Below, one piece after another: positions 35,521 through 47,407 of a stretch of DNA of 64,000 nt (its first letter is position 1; the number at the start of each line of letters is the position of its first letter). The notes under the pieces were generated by a model. It did no database searches and was not told where the DNA came from. It worked only from the letters and a program-made list of their open reading frames with translations. Both the position numbers and the translations under genes were made by a program. Origin of the DNA: Sulfurimonas denitrificans DSM 1251 (GTDB lineage: Bacteria > Campylobacterota > Campylobacteria > Campylobacterales > Sulfurimonadaceae); NCBI RefSeq assembly GCF_000012965.1, contig NC_007575.1, positions 1,426,001 through 1,490,000 of the forward strand, given 5' to 3'.

Positions 35521-36234
35521 TCATTTTATATCTTGTAATGGAAGAGCCACAAGCTCATCAACCATTTTCATAATAAACTCTGCACTCTCTTTTGCACTAC
35601 TCTCTAAAAACTCATCAAAACTAAAACTAGCATCCATATCAGCAGCATCACTAATTGATCGAAGAATAAAAAAAGGAATATTTAGTGCGTTACAGACAAC
35701 CCCAACACTTCCGCCTTCCATTTCAAGAGCATCTGCACCAAATGTTGTTCCTATCCAATTTTTTCGCTCCTCGTTTGCTACAAACTGATCTCCAGTTGCA
35801 ATAATTCCCTCTTGAACGCTCTTACCCATCTCTAGGGCAACCTTTTTACTTAGTTCAATCATATCTTTATCAGCTTCAACAAACACAGATCCCTCAGGCA
35901 CATAACCATAAGGATGCCCAAAAGCAGTGATATCTAAATCATGTTGAGACAGTTTTGTAGCAACTATAAGATCTCCAACTTTTAAATTAGTTGATATTGC
36001 TCCAGCAACTCCTGAAAAAAGTAACTTTGTAGCTCCAAAATGTTCTATCATTGTTGCTGCACTGAGCGCTGAGAAGACCTTTCCAATTTTACTATAAGCA
36101 ATAACAAGTTCAACTCCTTGGTATGTTGCTTCATAGTACTTATTTCCTGCATAAGATGTACTCTTGTACGAACCTATTTTTTCTAATATCGGAGAAATTT
36201 CCTCAGGCATTGCGCCCATTATCGCTATTTTCAT
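35521..36234 (-). CDS. mtnN: 5'-methylthioadenosine/S-adenosylhomocysteine nucleosidase (also aminofutalosine hydrolase)
   Basis: A 237-residue PNP-fold hydrolase opening MKIAIMGAMPEEISPILEKI, with LLFSGVAGAI, catalytic TGDQFV and the nucleoside-binding ALEMEGGSV; the general acid Asp is in SISDAAD. In Campylobacter and Helicobacter this enzyme also cleaves 6-amino-6-deoxyfutalosine for menaquinone synthesis, so a dual role is likely. AAGGAT precedes ATG 36234. It lies downstream of fabD after a 158-base gap that probably contains its own promoter. Confidence 0.94.
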   Translation of the reverse strand: MKIAIMGAMPEEISPILEKIGSYKSTSYAGNKYYEATYQGVELVIAYSKIGKVFSALSAATMIEHFGATKLLFSGVAGAISTNLKVGDLIVATKLSQHDLDITAFGHPYGYVPEGSVFVEADKDMIELSKKVALEMGKSVQEGIIATGDQFVANEERKNWIGTTFGADALEMEGGSVGVVCNALNIPFFILRSISDAADMDASFSFDEFLESSAKESAEFIMKMVDELVALPLQDIK

Positions 36235-36392
36235 ATTTATCCTTAAATGTCTTGAGTATTTTTTATATCATGATAGTTTATGCAAAATCTTTCTACTCTT
36301 ATTAACCATACGACACTCAATCCCAATTTTTTATATTTACATGTAGCATAACAGGGTAATATACTGCAAATTTGAATGATTTAATTTAGGTG

Positions 36393-37331
36393 TTATTTAG
36401 AAATTTGCTCAACTACTTCAAGTAAAGATTTCATATCTGAAATGGTATATGTCTCAAGATCTGGTGCAATTCTTTTATTTAACCCTTTTAGAGTAGCGCC
36501 ATTTCCAAATTCTATAGCAATATCAACCTTGGAAACTATCTCTAAAATTGATTGCTTATACATAACTGGTTTTATCAACTGTTCTGTTAAAAGTTTTATT
36601 GCTTCATCTTTAGTGCTGTAAGGTTTTGTTGTAACATTTGAGATAACTGGAGCTTCAAAATTATCATGTATCATGCTCTGCATCAAGCTCTCTAGAGGAA
36701 TTTGTGCAGGTGAGAGAAGTTCGCAATGACTTGCTACTGACATGTTTAATAATAGTGCTCTTTTTGCACCAGCATCCTTAAATGTCTGCTCTAGTGAAGC
36801 TAAATCATTTTTCATGCCAGCTACGACAAGCTGTCCATCTTGATTATAGTTTGCTGGCCAAACTTTTTTGCCATCTTTTTGAGCATCACTGCAAATTGTC
36901 TCAACACTTTTATCATCAAGACCCATAACAACCATCATCCCAGCTTCAATATCTGTACATGCGTCTTGCATAAGCTGCCCACGTCTATGTACAAGCTCAA
37001 CAGCATCTACATATTCTATCGCCCCACTTGCACATAGTGCTGAAAATTCACCTAGTGAGTGCCCTAAAAATAACTCTGCTTTGATATCTGGACACTTATC
37101 TTTAAATAGACGATAAGCTATCATTTGAATAAGAAGTATAGCTGGCTGTGTATAAGCAGTCTGTCCAAGTAAATCATGTTCGCCAAATATTAACTCATCG
37201 AAATTAAGACCAACTCTTTTTCCAGCTTCCTCAAACATCTCTTTTGCTAACTCCGAATTTTCATAAAAATCCTTACCCATTCCAGTGGCTTGAGACCCCT
37301 GACCCGCAAAAATCATAGCTATTTTTTTCAT
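36393..37331 (-). CDS. fabD: Malonyl-CoA:ACP transacylase
   Basis: A 312-residue enzyme transferring malonyl from CoA to acyl carrier protein in fatty acid synthesis. Motifs: GQGSQATGMGKDFYE, nucleophile Ser in GHSLGEFSALCASGAI, MSVASHCELLSPAQ with the catalytic His, and the C-terminal EFGNGATLKGLNKRI. Length is normal. It is the downstream neighbour of the Fis-type regulator (9-base gap). Confidence 0.95.
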   Translation of the reverse strand: MKKIAMIFAGQGSQATGMGKDFYENSELAKEMFEEAGKRVGLNFDELIFGEHDLLGQTAYTQPAILLIQMIAYRLFKDKCPDIKAELFLGHSLGEFSALCASGAIEYVDAVELVHRRGQLMQDACTDIEAGMMVVMGLDDKSVETICSDAQKDGKKVWPANYNQDGQLVVAGMKNDLASLEQTFKDAGAKRALLLNMSVASHCELLSPAQIPLESLMQSMIHDNFEAPVISNVTTKPYSTKDEAIKLLTEQLIKPVMYKQSILEIVSKVDIAIEFGNGATLKGLNKRIAPDLETYTISDMKSLLEVVEQISK

Positions 37332-37340
37332 ATGTACCCT

Positions 37341-38090
37341 TTATAAGTATTTACTATTTTCAGATATTTTTTTTCTCAATGTATTTCTATTTAAACCAAG
37401 CTTATCTGAGAGCTGTAGTTGTGATTTAAATTTATGAAGTCCTGCTTTAATAAGCGGTACTTCATAAATGTGTAAAAAGTTTTTATAGTCACTATTTGAA
37501 CCAAGTTTTTCAAAAAAATAGTTCTCTATTATATTCATCAATTCATTCTCATTAATGTTTTGAAGCAAATATTGTATCATTATCTGCTTTTTCAATGAGT
37601 ATGAATTTCTACTTAAATCAGGTTTAATATCATTTATATTTAATGTTTTAGATAAGCCAAAAAGAGAAGTTGCCTCATTAATATATCTATTTATTAAAAA
37701 AGCAACATCTTCTGGTCTCTCTCTTAATGAGGGAATATCAAGTTTAATACTAAAAATTTTATCTATTATATCGTTCTTAAATGAGCTTGACGCAGTCGCA
37801 ATTACTCTAATATTGTTAATTATAATAAGCTCTAAAATTTTTTTGATATTTGGTGAATTTTCCAAATTAGCAATGATAACACTATCTACACTCTCAAGAG
37901 CAATTAGCAATGCATCATAATCTGATGCATCAAAAACAGGTGCTTCTGGAAGTATATAGCTTGCTAATGTCTTTTTTCCAACGCCTATTTCTCCAATAAC
38001 AAGAGCGTTAACACTAAGTGTTTTTAAAAGAGTAGCTGTTTTAAACGCTTGTGCCCATGAAGCAGACGTTGCTATATTTTTAGCATCCAC
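37341..38090 (-). CDS. Degenerate NtrC-type AAA+ protein with Fis helix-turn-helix
   Basis: A 249-residue protein. The likely start is GTG 38090, overlapping the slyD stop by 11 bases; the upstream in-frame ATG at 38150 would put 20 residues on slyD coding sequence. It has a Walker A-like GEIGVGKKTLA, a Walker B region reduced to VIIANLENS, the family block IPSLRERPEDVAFLINRY, and a C-terminal Fis-like HTH (KLGLNRNTLRKKI). The GAFTGA loop that contacts sigma-54 is absent and the domain is shortened. It probably binds DNA but does not activate sigma-54. Its targets are unknown. Confidence 0.7.
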   Translation of the reverse strand: MDAKNIATSASWAQAFKTATLLKTLSVNALVIGEIGVGKKTLASYILPEAPVFDASDYDALLIALESVDSVIIANLENSPNIKKILELIIINNIRVIATASSSFKNDIIDKIFSIKLDIPSLRERPEDVAFLINRYINEATSLFGLSKTLNINDIKPDLSRNSYSLKKQIMIQYLLQNINENELMNIIENYFFEKLGSNSDYKNFLHIYEVPLIKAGLHKFKSQLQLSDKLGLNRNTLRKKISENSKYL

Positions 38091-38592
38091 AACCAGTGCC
38101 ACTGTCAGTGCCACAACAATCATCATGTTGATTTTCTGCTGGAATACCACTCATCAACTCTTCTGCAGACGCCTCTCTTATGTTATTTACTATAACAAGA
38201 AAAGACAACTCTTTTCCAGCCAAAGGATGATTAAAATCTATAATAACATTTTCATTTCCTATCTCTTGGACTACAACTTGAACAGTACCACCATCCTCGC
38301 CTTGCCCATAAAGAGTCATTCCAACTTCTAAATCAATTCCTGCAAATTGATCTTTTGGAACTTCTTGCTTTGCTGCTGCGTCATATTCGCCATAAGCATC
38401 TTCAGCTTTTACCACCACATCTGCTTTATCACCAATAGACATATTAGTTATTGCGCTTTCTAAACCAGGAATAATTTGACCTCTTCCATACATAAAAACA
38501 AGTGGTAACCCACCAATATTACTATCTACTACTTTAGTTCCATCATTTACTTCGTACTCTATCGATACGATTTGATCTTTTTGTATTGCCAT
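38080..38592 (-). CDS. slyD: SlyD-type FKBP peptidyl-prolyl isomerase with metal-binding tail
   Basis: A 170-residue protein with the bacterial SlyD layout: FKBP halves (VSIEYEVNDGTKVVDSN; FMYGRGQIIPGLESAITNM) enclosing an insert-in-flap chaperone domain (about 70-125) with DFNHPLAGKEL. The last twenty residues are Cys- and His-rich (HDDCCG, GCGC), the kind of tail that binds nickel in E. coli SlyD and aids hydrogenase maturation. Hydrogenase maturation genes are present at the end of this window. GTG of the regulator overlaps its stop. Confidence 0.92.
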   Translation of the reverse strand: MAIQKDQIVSIEYEVNDGTKVVDSNIGGLPLVFMYGRGQIIPGLESAITNMSIGDKADVVVKAEDAYGEYDAAAKQEVPKDQFAGIDLEVGMTLYGQGEDGGTVQVVVQEIGNENVIIDFNHPLAGKELSFLVIVNNIREASAEELMSGIPAENQHDDCCGTDSGTGCGC

Positions 38593-38633
38593 ACCATGTG
38601 CCTTTAATTTGTTTTGTAGATTTTATCTAACTA

Positions 38634-39563
38634 TTATTTTATTGAGCTTAATTTCTTTTTTGCGATACCTGCTTGAGAACTATCTGGATATTGACTTTTC
38701 ACAGCATTATAAAATATTTCAGCATTTTTTTTATCTCCACTTTTCTCCATAGATATTGCGGTATGAAGAAGCAGTGTAGGCATGTAAGAGGCTTTGTCAT
38801 AAAGGGTAGCACTTTTTTTAAAGTAAGCTAATGCCTCGGAATAGTTGTTTTGATAATACTCAATCTCTCCAACCATATAGTGAGAATAAGCTGGTTTATA
38901 GTTTTTTGAAATAAGTTCTTTATAGAGTTCACTTGACTCTTTATATAGCTTTTTATCATAAAACTCTTTTGCTTTTGTATCTATCTCTGTATTAGAGAGT
39001 TCTTTATTTTGTGTAGCTTTTGGTTTTGTTGTTATTGTCGTTGCATTTAGCTCTTTTGCTATAAGATCTTTAAACTTATTAACATCACTTACCAATGAAT
39101 TGAACTCATTTTTAGTAACGTATGTTTTATTAATTACATCAATAAGCTTAGAGATCTCAGCGAGTTGAAGATTTATTTTTTCAATATCTTTAGCGTTTAC
39201 TTGAATTGAGTCTATGACTCGTTTATCGTATTCACTTTTATTATCTCTTTGAAGAAGTGACTCCTCTTCATATGACTTAAGTTTTAGTTTATTTTCACGA
39301 CTTGCTGCACTAATTGCTTCAATAATAGTTTGAAGTCCATCAATTCTTTCTCTTAAAGAATCAACTTCATTCGCTTGATTATTGCTTTTTACAACAACTT
39401 TTTGAAGATTTTTTTTTGTTTCAAGTAGTGTTGCCTCAGTAGAAGAGAGGCCATAAGGATTTGGATTATTTAAGTCGCCAGCACCGAACGCAGATGGTTC
39501 GGCACTAAACAAGTGTGCTTGTAAGACTATTGCCAATAAAGCAACTATTTTACTATTATTCAT
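38634..39563 (-). CDS. cpoB: Tol-Pal associated periplasmic TPR protein (CpoB/YbgF)
   Basis: A 309-residue exported protein: signal peptide 1-21, an N-terminal coiled coil (about 45-165, longer than in E. coli), a linker, and a C-terminal TPR domain (KEFYDKKLYKESSELYKELI; KPAYSHYMVGEIEYYQNNYS; SAISMEKSGDKKNAEIF-like). CpoB coordinates septal peptidoglycan synthesis with Tol-Pal constriction. It lies 3 bases after pal, the family's usual place. Confidence 0.88.
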   Translation of the reverse strand: MNNSKIVALLAIVLQAHLFSAEPSAFGAGDLNNPNPYGLSSTEATLLETKKNLQKVVVKSNNQANEVDSLRERIDGLQTIIEAISAASRENKLKLKSYEEESLLQRDNKSEYDKRVIDSIQVNAKDIEKINLQLAEISKLIDVINKTYVTKNEFNSLVSDVNKFKDLIAKELNATTITTKPKATQNKELSNTEIDTKAKEFYDKKLYKESSELYKELISKNYKPAYSHYMVGEIEYYQNNYSEALAYFKKSATLYDKASYMPTLLLHTAISMEKSGDKKNAEIFYNAVKSQYPDSSQAGIAKKKLSSIK

Positions 39564-39566
39564 CTA

Positions 39567-40097
39567 TTAAGGTAAAAGTTTAAAGTCAACTCTACGATTT
39601 TCTGCCCAGCACTCTTTTGTTTTATCTGTACAAGTAGGATTGCTCTCACCAAAACTTACCATAGAAATACGATTTGCATCAACGCCCTCTGCAACTAAAG
39701 CTTTTTTAACGCTCTCTGCTCTTTTTAAACCTAAAGCGAAGTTATACTCATCACTGCCCCACTCATCACAATTGCCTTCAAGTTTCAGTTGAAATTTACT
39801 TGCACTTGATTTTGCAACTGATGCATCTGTTGAAAGATTTGCTTGCATATCAGCTTTAATATTAAACTTGTCAAAATCGAAATAGATTGTTTTTAACTCT
39901 TTTTCAATTCTTGCCATATATTCAGCTGCAGTTTCTGTATTACTAGAAGTTGGAGCCTTTACAGACGAAGCAGATTTTGCTGGAGCAGCTTGTTCAGCAA
40001 CAGCACCATCATTTGCATCAACTTGAGGATCTTTATCTCCACATCCACTTAAAACCAAAAGAGCCGCAACGGCACTTGCTAAAACTATACTTTTCAT
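39567..40097 (-). CDS. pal: Peptidoglycan-associated lipoprotein Pal
   Basis: A 176-residue lipoprotein: lipobox LVLSGC with Cys19, an Ala/Ser-rich linker and an OmpA-like domain (IYFDFDKFNI; LKLEGNCDEWGSDEYNFALG; KRAESVKKALVAEGV; GESNPTC). The conserved Asp and Arg that bind diaminopimelate are in this domain. It anchors the outer membrane to peptidoglycan and partners with TolB. A TATAAT on the minus strand (40127-40132) shows it also has its own promoter. Confidence 0.93.
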   Translation of the reverse strand: MKSIVLASAVAALLVLSGCGDKDPQVDANDGAVAEQAAPAKSASSVKAPTSSNTETAAEYMARIEKELKTIYFDFDKFNIKADMQANLSTDASVAKSSASKFQLKLEGNCDEWGSDEYNFALGLKRAESVKKALVAEGVDANRISMVSFGESNPTCTDKTKECWAENRRVDFKLLP

Positions 40098-40126
40098 TTT
40101 TTACTACCTTATGTTATATTTGCGCA

Positions 40127-40132
40127 ATTATA
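40127..40132 (-). promoter_or_regulatory. -10 box upstream of pal
   Basis: TATAAT on the minus strand, 30 bases before the pal start and within the tolB-pal gap. Campylobacterota promoters often have no clear -35, so only the -10 is scored. Confidence 0.5.
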
Positions 40133-40169
40133 CCAAAATAAAATTAAATTTTATATATAATAAATATAA

Positions 40170-41423
40170 TTACCAATCAATTGATTGGATTTTTCCAAAT
40201 TGTAACGGAAAAAGATAGTTCTTATTGTGGTTCAATCTTATAATCCCTACCGAACTTTGTGATTGATAATTCTTTACAAAAATAACTGCATCACCATCTA
40301 CAGAAAATTTTGGAAACTCATTTACACCAACAGCGGTAAGCCTTCTTACAAAGTCACTCTCCATTGAAACTAAGTGTAAATTAAATGTATTGTTTGAAAA
40401 AGAGTCGGAACTCTCTCTTGCTTTATAAACCACATATTTACCATGAACACTACATGCTGAATTGCTTTTTCCATAATAAACTATCTGCTCAACACTACCA
40501 GATTTTATATTTAAAGAAAATACATTTGGATACCCTAATCTATCTGAAACAAAAATCACACTATCATCACCCATAAATTGTCCACCAACATCTATTCCAC
40601 CATAATTAGTCAGTTTTTTTGTATTTTGTGTTTTAATATCATATAAAAAAATATCTGGTTGACCATTTGGTGCCATAGTAAATAGTAGTTTTGATCCATC
40701 TTCATTTATATCAGAACATATCATCATTCCATCTGATGATTTTATGACTTTGCTTTTTCCAGTTTTTAAATCTAGATATTTTAGTGTTGGTTTAGTTTCA
40801 TTAAGAGAAGTGTAATAAAAAGCGCTTTGCTCCTTGTTTGCCCATTTAGGAAAAAGATTAAATCCACCCTTTACTATTACATGTTGATATGTTAAAGTGT
40901 AATCTGTCACAACTAGTTCACTTCTTTGTGGAGATAACATTCTTGAAAAAATTACTTTTCTTTTTATCCATTCAATTGGACTCTCTCCCATAAAACTATT
41001 TATATCATACGCAATTGTGTGAGCCACAAACATGTATATGTCTGAACTGTTTACTTTATAATTTTTGTTAAAAACAATACTGCCTTCTTTATTAAAAAGT
41101 TTTATATCAACATTTAAAGCGCTGTTATCATCTTGACTTAACTTGTATCTTAGTACATAATTCATATTTTTATTTTCAACAAGAACACTACTTGCATCAA
41201 AATTAACATCTCTTTGAACTTTATCTACATTAAAAATTGAAAGAACGTTTAAGTCAGCAACAACTGTTTTAAAAAATTTAGCCTTAAAAGTTGAATCATA
41301 GCTTACAGATGCATCTTCAAGAGCAATGGAAGGTAGAGTGTCAGCTTTTTTTACAACATCTATAGTTGCATCATTCGCAAACATAGAGACAATAACAAAT
41401 AGAATTGAAACAATAATTTTCAA
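40170..41423 (-). CDS. tolB: Tol-Pal system translocation protein TolB
   Basis: A 417-residue periplasmic protein with signal peptide (KIIVSILFVIVSMFA), an N-terminal alpha/beta domain (about 20-150) and a six-bladed beta-propeller with repeats such as GGFNLFPKWANKEQSAFYY, SSDGMMICSDINEDGSKLLF and MGDDSVIFVSDRLGYPNVF. It binds Pal and is released by pmf-driven TolA action. It follows the TolA-like gene by 3 bases. Confidence 0.92.
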   Translation of the reverse strand: MKIIVSILFVIVSMFANDATIDVVKKADTLPSIALEDASVSYDSTFKAKFFKTVVADLNVLSIFNVDKVQRDVNFDASSVLVENKNMNYVLRYKLSQDDNSALNVDIKLFNKEGSIVFNKNYKVNSSDIYMFVAHTIAYDINSFMGESPIEWIKRKVIFSRMLSPQRSELVVTDYTLTYQHVIVKGGFNLFPKWANKEQSAFYYTSLNETKPTLKYLDLKTGKSKVIKSSDGMMICSDINEDGSKLLFTMAPNGQPDIFLYDIKTQNTKKLTNYGGIDVGGQFMGDDSVIFVSDRLGYPNVFSLNIKSGSVEQIVYYGKSNSACSVHGKYVVYKARESSDSFSNNTFNLHLVSMESDFVRRLTAVGVNEFPKFSVDGDAVIFVKNYQSQSSVGIIRLNHNKNYLFPLQFGKIQSIDW

Positions 41424-41426
41424 AGC

Positions 41427-42194
41427 TTACTCCTGTGAAATTAAATTTATTTTATAAGTACCAGATTTATTATCAGGATTTTTTGGAAAAAGAACGTTTG
41501 TTAATCTTCCTTTTATTTTGTCACATTCACTATTAAAACTATCACTATCAGAATATGTAAGTATTCTAAAATCAATAACTTTCCCAAATGAATCAAGTTC
41601 TATGACAGCTTTTACCATCTTACCTTGAGAGTTCTCTGGCGGCGTAAAATATTGATAAACAATTGCTTGAATTTTAGCAAAATATTCATTTACTTCCGAT
41701 CCAGTCGAACTTTTAGAATCTTTTTCGGCTTTATCTTTACTATTTACTTTTTCAATTTTACTACTAACTGATTCAACTTTATTTTCTGTAGATTTTAAAC
41801 TTTTTTTGGACAACTCTTGCATAACTCTTTTGTCTATCTCTTTTTCTATTTTTTTGTCCTCTTTTTTTATATCTTTAGTCCATATCTGGCTAAATAAATT
41901 ATCTATATTTATCTCTTTTTTTTGAGGTGTCATTTCCGTTTTTTCTTGTTCTTCTTCTTTTACAACTGGCTTTTCAATCTCTTTTACAATAGGCGCATCA
42001 ACAGCTTTTTTTACATTAGTTGATTGAACATTTACCATATCTAAAGAGACAGATACAAAATCATCTTTTTTCAGTGCGTAACTTTTTACATCTTTTGACA
42101 TAATTATAGCTATAAAAAAAATAGCTATAAAAAAAGTAAAAAGAGATAGTGATATAAAACCACTAATATAAAAATAGGAGTCTTTATTAACCAT
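41427..42194 (-). CDS. TolA/TonB-like energy transducer
   Basis: A 255-residue protein: one N-terminal span (about 10-32), a long Lys/Glu-rich periplasmic stalk (about 60-170) and a small C-terminal domain of TonB/TolA type (VYQYFTPPENSQGKMVKAVI; GKVIDFRILTYSDSDSFNSE). Placed between tolR and tolB, it must be the TolA equivalent even though the sequence is strongly diverged. It overlaps tolR by 8 bases. Confidence 0.82.
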   Translation of the reverse strand: MVNKDSYFYISGFISLSLFTFFIAIFFIAIIMSKDVKSYALKKDDFVSVSLDMVNVQSTNVKKAVDAPIVKEIEKPVVKEEEQEKTEMTPQKKEINIDNLFSQIWTKDIKKEDKKIEKEIDKRVMQELSKKSLKSTENKVESVSSKIEKVNSKDKAEKDSKSSTGSEVNEYFAKIQAIVYQYFTPPENSQGKMVKAVIELDSFGKVIDFRILTYSDSDSFNSECDKIKGRLTNVLFPKNPDNKSGTYKINLISQE

Positions 42195-42579
42195 TAGTTG
42201 CTAATGAAACCTCAATAAAACCAGCTTGTTTTACAGCTGCAAGAACAGACATTACAACACCATAATCCAAACTCTTATCCGCACTTATTAAAACAGTGGC
42301 TTTTAAATCTAACTGTTTCGAATATAGAAAAAAATTATCTAAAAAAGCATTGAATTGAAAATTATCTTTATTTACTTTTAAATTTTTATCTTTATCTATA
42401 GTAATGTGAACAGGCGGTATTTTTGATAATGATTTTGTTTTTGAACTCTGAGGAAGGTTTATTTTTTCTTCATATATCATATTTGGCGCTATTACCATCA
42501 TGATAGCCAAGAGTACTAACATTACGTCCACCAAAGGAGTAATGTTTAATTCAGGTTTTTCATCCCAATTATATGCCAT
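42187..42579 (-). CDS. tolR: TolR/ExbD-type proton-channel subunit
   Basis: A 130-residue bitopic protein. The N-terminal span carries the essential Asp: NITPLVDVMLVLLAIMMV. The periplasmic domain ends YGVVMSVLAAVKQAGFIEVS. With the TolQ-like protein it forms the pmf-driven motor that energises the TolA-like protein. It follows tolQ by 3 bases. Confidence 0.92.
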   Translation of the reverse strand: MAYNWDEKPELNITPLVDVMLVLLAIMMVIAPNMIYEEKINLPQSSKTKSLSKIPPVHITIDKDKNLKVNKDNFQFNAFLDNFFLYSKQLDLKATVLISADKSLDYGVVMSVLAAVKQAGFIEVSLATNG

Positions 42580-42582
42580 GTA

Positions 42583-43149
42583 TTACACTTTTCTTGCAAG
42601 AATAGCATCGCTTTGCATCTCAAGAAAGCTAATTAATTCAAAAGATTTTCTCTTAAGTATCTGATGATATGTATATGAAAAAATAGCAACAAAAATACCT
42701 GCAGCTGTTGCTACAAGTGCATCGGAGACTCCAGCTGCAATAACTGACATGCCGCCACTACTTTGCCCAATGTGCGTGAATGTATCCAAAATTGAAACAA
42801 CAGTTCCAAAGAGCCCAATAAAAGGAGTAGTAGATGCGAATACAGAAAGAACTGAGAGTCCTTTTGTTGCCTCTTTTGTTGCAGCTTGCAATCCTAATGA
42901 CAATATATCTTTATTAATATTTGAACTAGATCTCAAAAAATTATTTAAGTATGATTGCGGACTTACAACAGAAGCTCCCATAAGAAGACTCTCAAGAGAT
43001 CTATTCTCAATTTCAAGCCAACTATTAATAGATAGGTATCTGTAGAAAAATACCCAATTTAAGACTATAAAATATATAGCTAAAAGGGCTAAAACACCCA
43101 GCGTAACTGGATGGCTTTTTATATAAAAATCAATAATTTCGTTAATCAT
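42583..43149 (-). CDS. tolQ: TolQ/ExbB-type proton-channel subunit
   Basis: A 188-residue protein with three spans (about 18-38, 97-120, 133-158) and the family blocks LSVLSVFASTTPFIGLFGTV and SDALVATAAGIFVAIFSYTY, which line the proton path. It starts the Tol-Pal genes only 5 bases after atpC, so ATP synthase and Tol-Pal genes probably share transcripts. Confidence 0.92.
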   Translation of the reverse strand: MINEIIDFYIKSHPVTLGVLALLAIYFIVLNWVFFYRYLSINSWLEIENRSLESLLMGASVVSPQSYLNNFLRSSSNINKDILSLGLQAATKEATKGLSVLSVFASTTPFIGLFGTVVSILDTFTHIGQSSGGMSVIAAGVSDALVATAAGIFVAIFSYTYHQILKRKSFELISFLEMQSDAILARKV

Positions 43150-43154
43150 TGTAT

Positions 43155-43547
43155 TTACAGTAAATTTTGAGCAGCCGACTCTAATCTTGCAGTAACAGTA
43201 GCTATTGCAGGGTTATTATCTTTTATAGATTCAATAAGTTCTTTAGCATCGTTCAGAGCTTTTGCAACGGCGCTTTCGCTATCACCACGAATTGCTACTG
43301 CACCCTCAACTAATACTATGACTTTTTTCTCATCAACTTCGACTACGCCCCAGTTGATAAGAACTGATTCGACTGATTTATCTTCTTTCTCTATATCAAT
43401 TACACCAGCTTCAAGCAGTGTAATTAATGAAGAGTGTTCTGCTAGAACACCAAACTCACCCTCTTCTCCAGGAAGAGTTACGCTAAGGGCTTCACCATTA
43501 TAGATTACGCCATTAGGAGTTAGGATTTCAAGTTTTAACTTACTCAT
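43155..43547 (-). CDS. atpC: F1F0 ATP synthase epsilon subunit
   Basis: A 130-residue protein. The N-terminal beta-sandwich is visible (LKLEILTPNGVIYNGEALSV; LPGEEGEFGVLAEHSSLITL) followed by the helical tail (AKALNDAKELIESIKD). It couples rotation between gamma and the c-ring and can inhibit hydrolysis. It is the last atp gene, 16 bases after atpD. Confidence 0.95.
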   Translation of the reverse strand: MSKLKLEILTPNGVIYNGEALSVTLPGEEGEFGVLAEHSSLITLLEAGVIDIEKEDKSVESVLINWGVVEVDEKKVIVLVEGAVAIRGDSESAVAKALNDAKELIESIKDNNPAIATVTARLESAAQNLL

Positions 43548-43563
43548 ATCAGTCCTTTATGAA

Positions 43564-45857
<2,294 letters not shown>

Positions 45858-45866
45858 AAATTATCC

Positions 45867-47384
45867 TTAAGCTACTATAAAGCTAGCTTTGAACTCTTCA
45901 AGTGCTTTTTTCATTAATGCGTTAGTATTATCATCTACTTTAGAAGTACTTCTAATATTTTCAAAGATTTGAGGATAAGATGCTTCAATAAATGGATACA
46001 ACTCAGCTTCAAAACGAACAACGTTTGATGGTGCCATATCATCAAAGAAACCTTCATTACCTGCAAAAATAATCAACACTTGTTTCTCAACAGATAGTGG
46101 AGAAAAAGGTGGTTGTTTTAGAACTTCAACCATTCTTTGTCCACGCTCAAGCTGCTTACGTGATGTCTCATCAAGGTCAGATGCAAACTGAGCAAATGCT
46201 TGTAATTCACGATATTGAGCAAGGTCAAGTCTAAGTGTTCCTGCAACTTGTTTAGTAGCTTTAATTTGAGCAGCACCACCAACACGAGATACAGAAAGAC
46301 CAACGTTAATCGCTGGACGCACACCTGAGTTAAATAGTTCAGTCTCTAAAAATATCTGACCATCAGTAATAGAAATTACGTTTGTTGGAATATAAGCAGA
46401 AACGTCACCAGCTTGTGTTTCGATGATTGGTAGCGCAGTTAAAGAACCAGCACCTCTCTCATCAGAAACTTTTGCAGCTCTCTCTAATAGACGAGAGTGG
46501 ATATAAAAAACGTCGCCAGGATAAGCTTCACGACCTGGAGGGCGACGAAGAATAAGCGACATCTCACGGTAAGCAACTGCATGTTTACTTAAATCGTCAT
46601 AAACGATTAAACCATGTCTTGCATTATCACGGAAGTACTCACCCATTGTAACACCCGTATAAGGAGCTAAAAATTGAAGAGCAGCAGCTTCAGCAGCCGT
46701 TGAAGACACAACAATTGTGTACTCCATTGCGCCATGATCTTCTAAACGACGGATTATTTGTGCAACAGTTGACTCTTTTTGTCCAACAGCAACATAAATA
46801 CACACAACACCATTACCTTTTTGATTAATAATAGCATCAAGAGCAACAGTTGTTTTACCAGTTTGTCTATCACCAATAATAAGCTCTCTTTGACCTCTAC
46901 CGATTGGAACTAGAGCATCAATAGCTTTAATACCCGTTGCTAAAGGTTCATGAACTGATTTACGTGCCATAATACCAGGAGCTTTCTCTTCAACGAAACG
47001 AGTTTCAGTTGTTTCAATCGGACCTTTTCCGTCAATTGGCTCACCAAGTGCATTTACAACACGCCCAAGGAGTGCGTCACCAACTGGAACACGAAGAAGT
47101 CGACCTAATCTTTTTACAGACATACCCTCTTTTAATAATGGGCCTGGTCCAAGGATAACAACACCTACAGTGCTTTCCTCAAGGTTCATAACTAAACCTC
47201 TCGTTCCCTCCTCAAACTCTACCATTTCTCCTGCCATAACATTGCTTAGTCCGTAAACTTGCGCAACACCATCTGCATATGAAACGATTTTACCTGTCTC
47301 GTTTATATCAACACTTAGTTCAAAGTTGTCAATACGCTCTTTGATTATTGAGCTGATTTCATCAGCTTGAATTTTTGCTACCAC
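45867..47384 (-). CDS. atpA: F1F0 ATP synthase alpha subunit
   Basis: A 505-residue nucleotide-binding subunit: P-loop [35 protein letters not shown], the alpha/beta signature [20 protein letters not shown] and C-terminal helical domain. The length is normal. It is within the atpF'FHAGDC order. Confidence 0.97.
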
Positions 47385-47407
47385 TACACGTCTCCTCTCG
47401 TTGAAAG

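Noticed and set aside
36235-36392. Possible small RNA or tRNA between fabD and mtnN
   Set aside because: No cloverleaf or convincing stem; more likely only the mtnN promoter.
38093-38150. An ATG start at 38150 for the Fis-type regulator
   Set aside because: The added residues read through slyD coding sequence in another frame; GTG 38090 overlaps the slyD stop and gives a sensible start.
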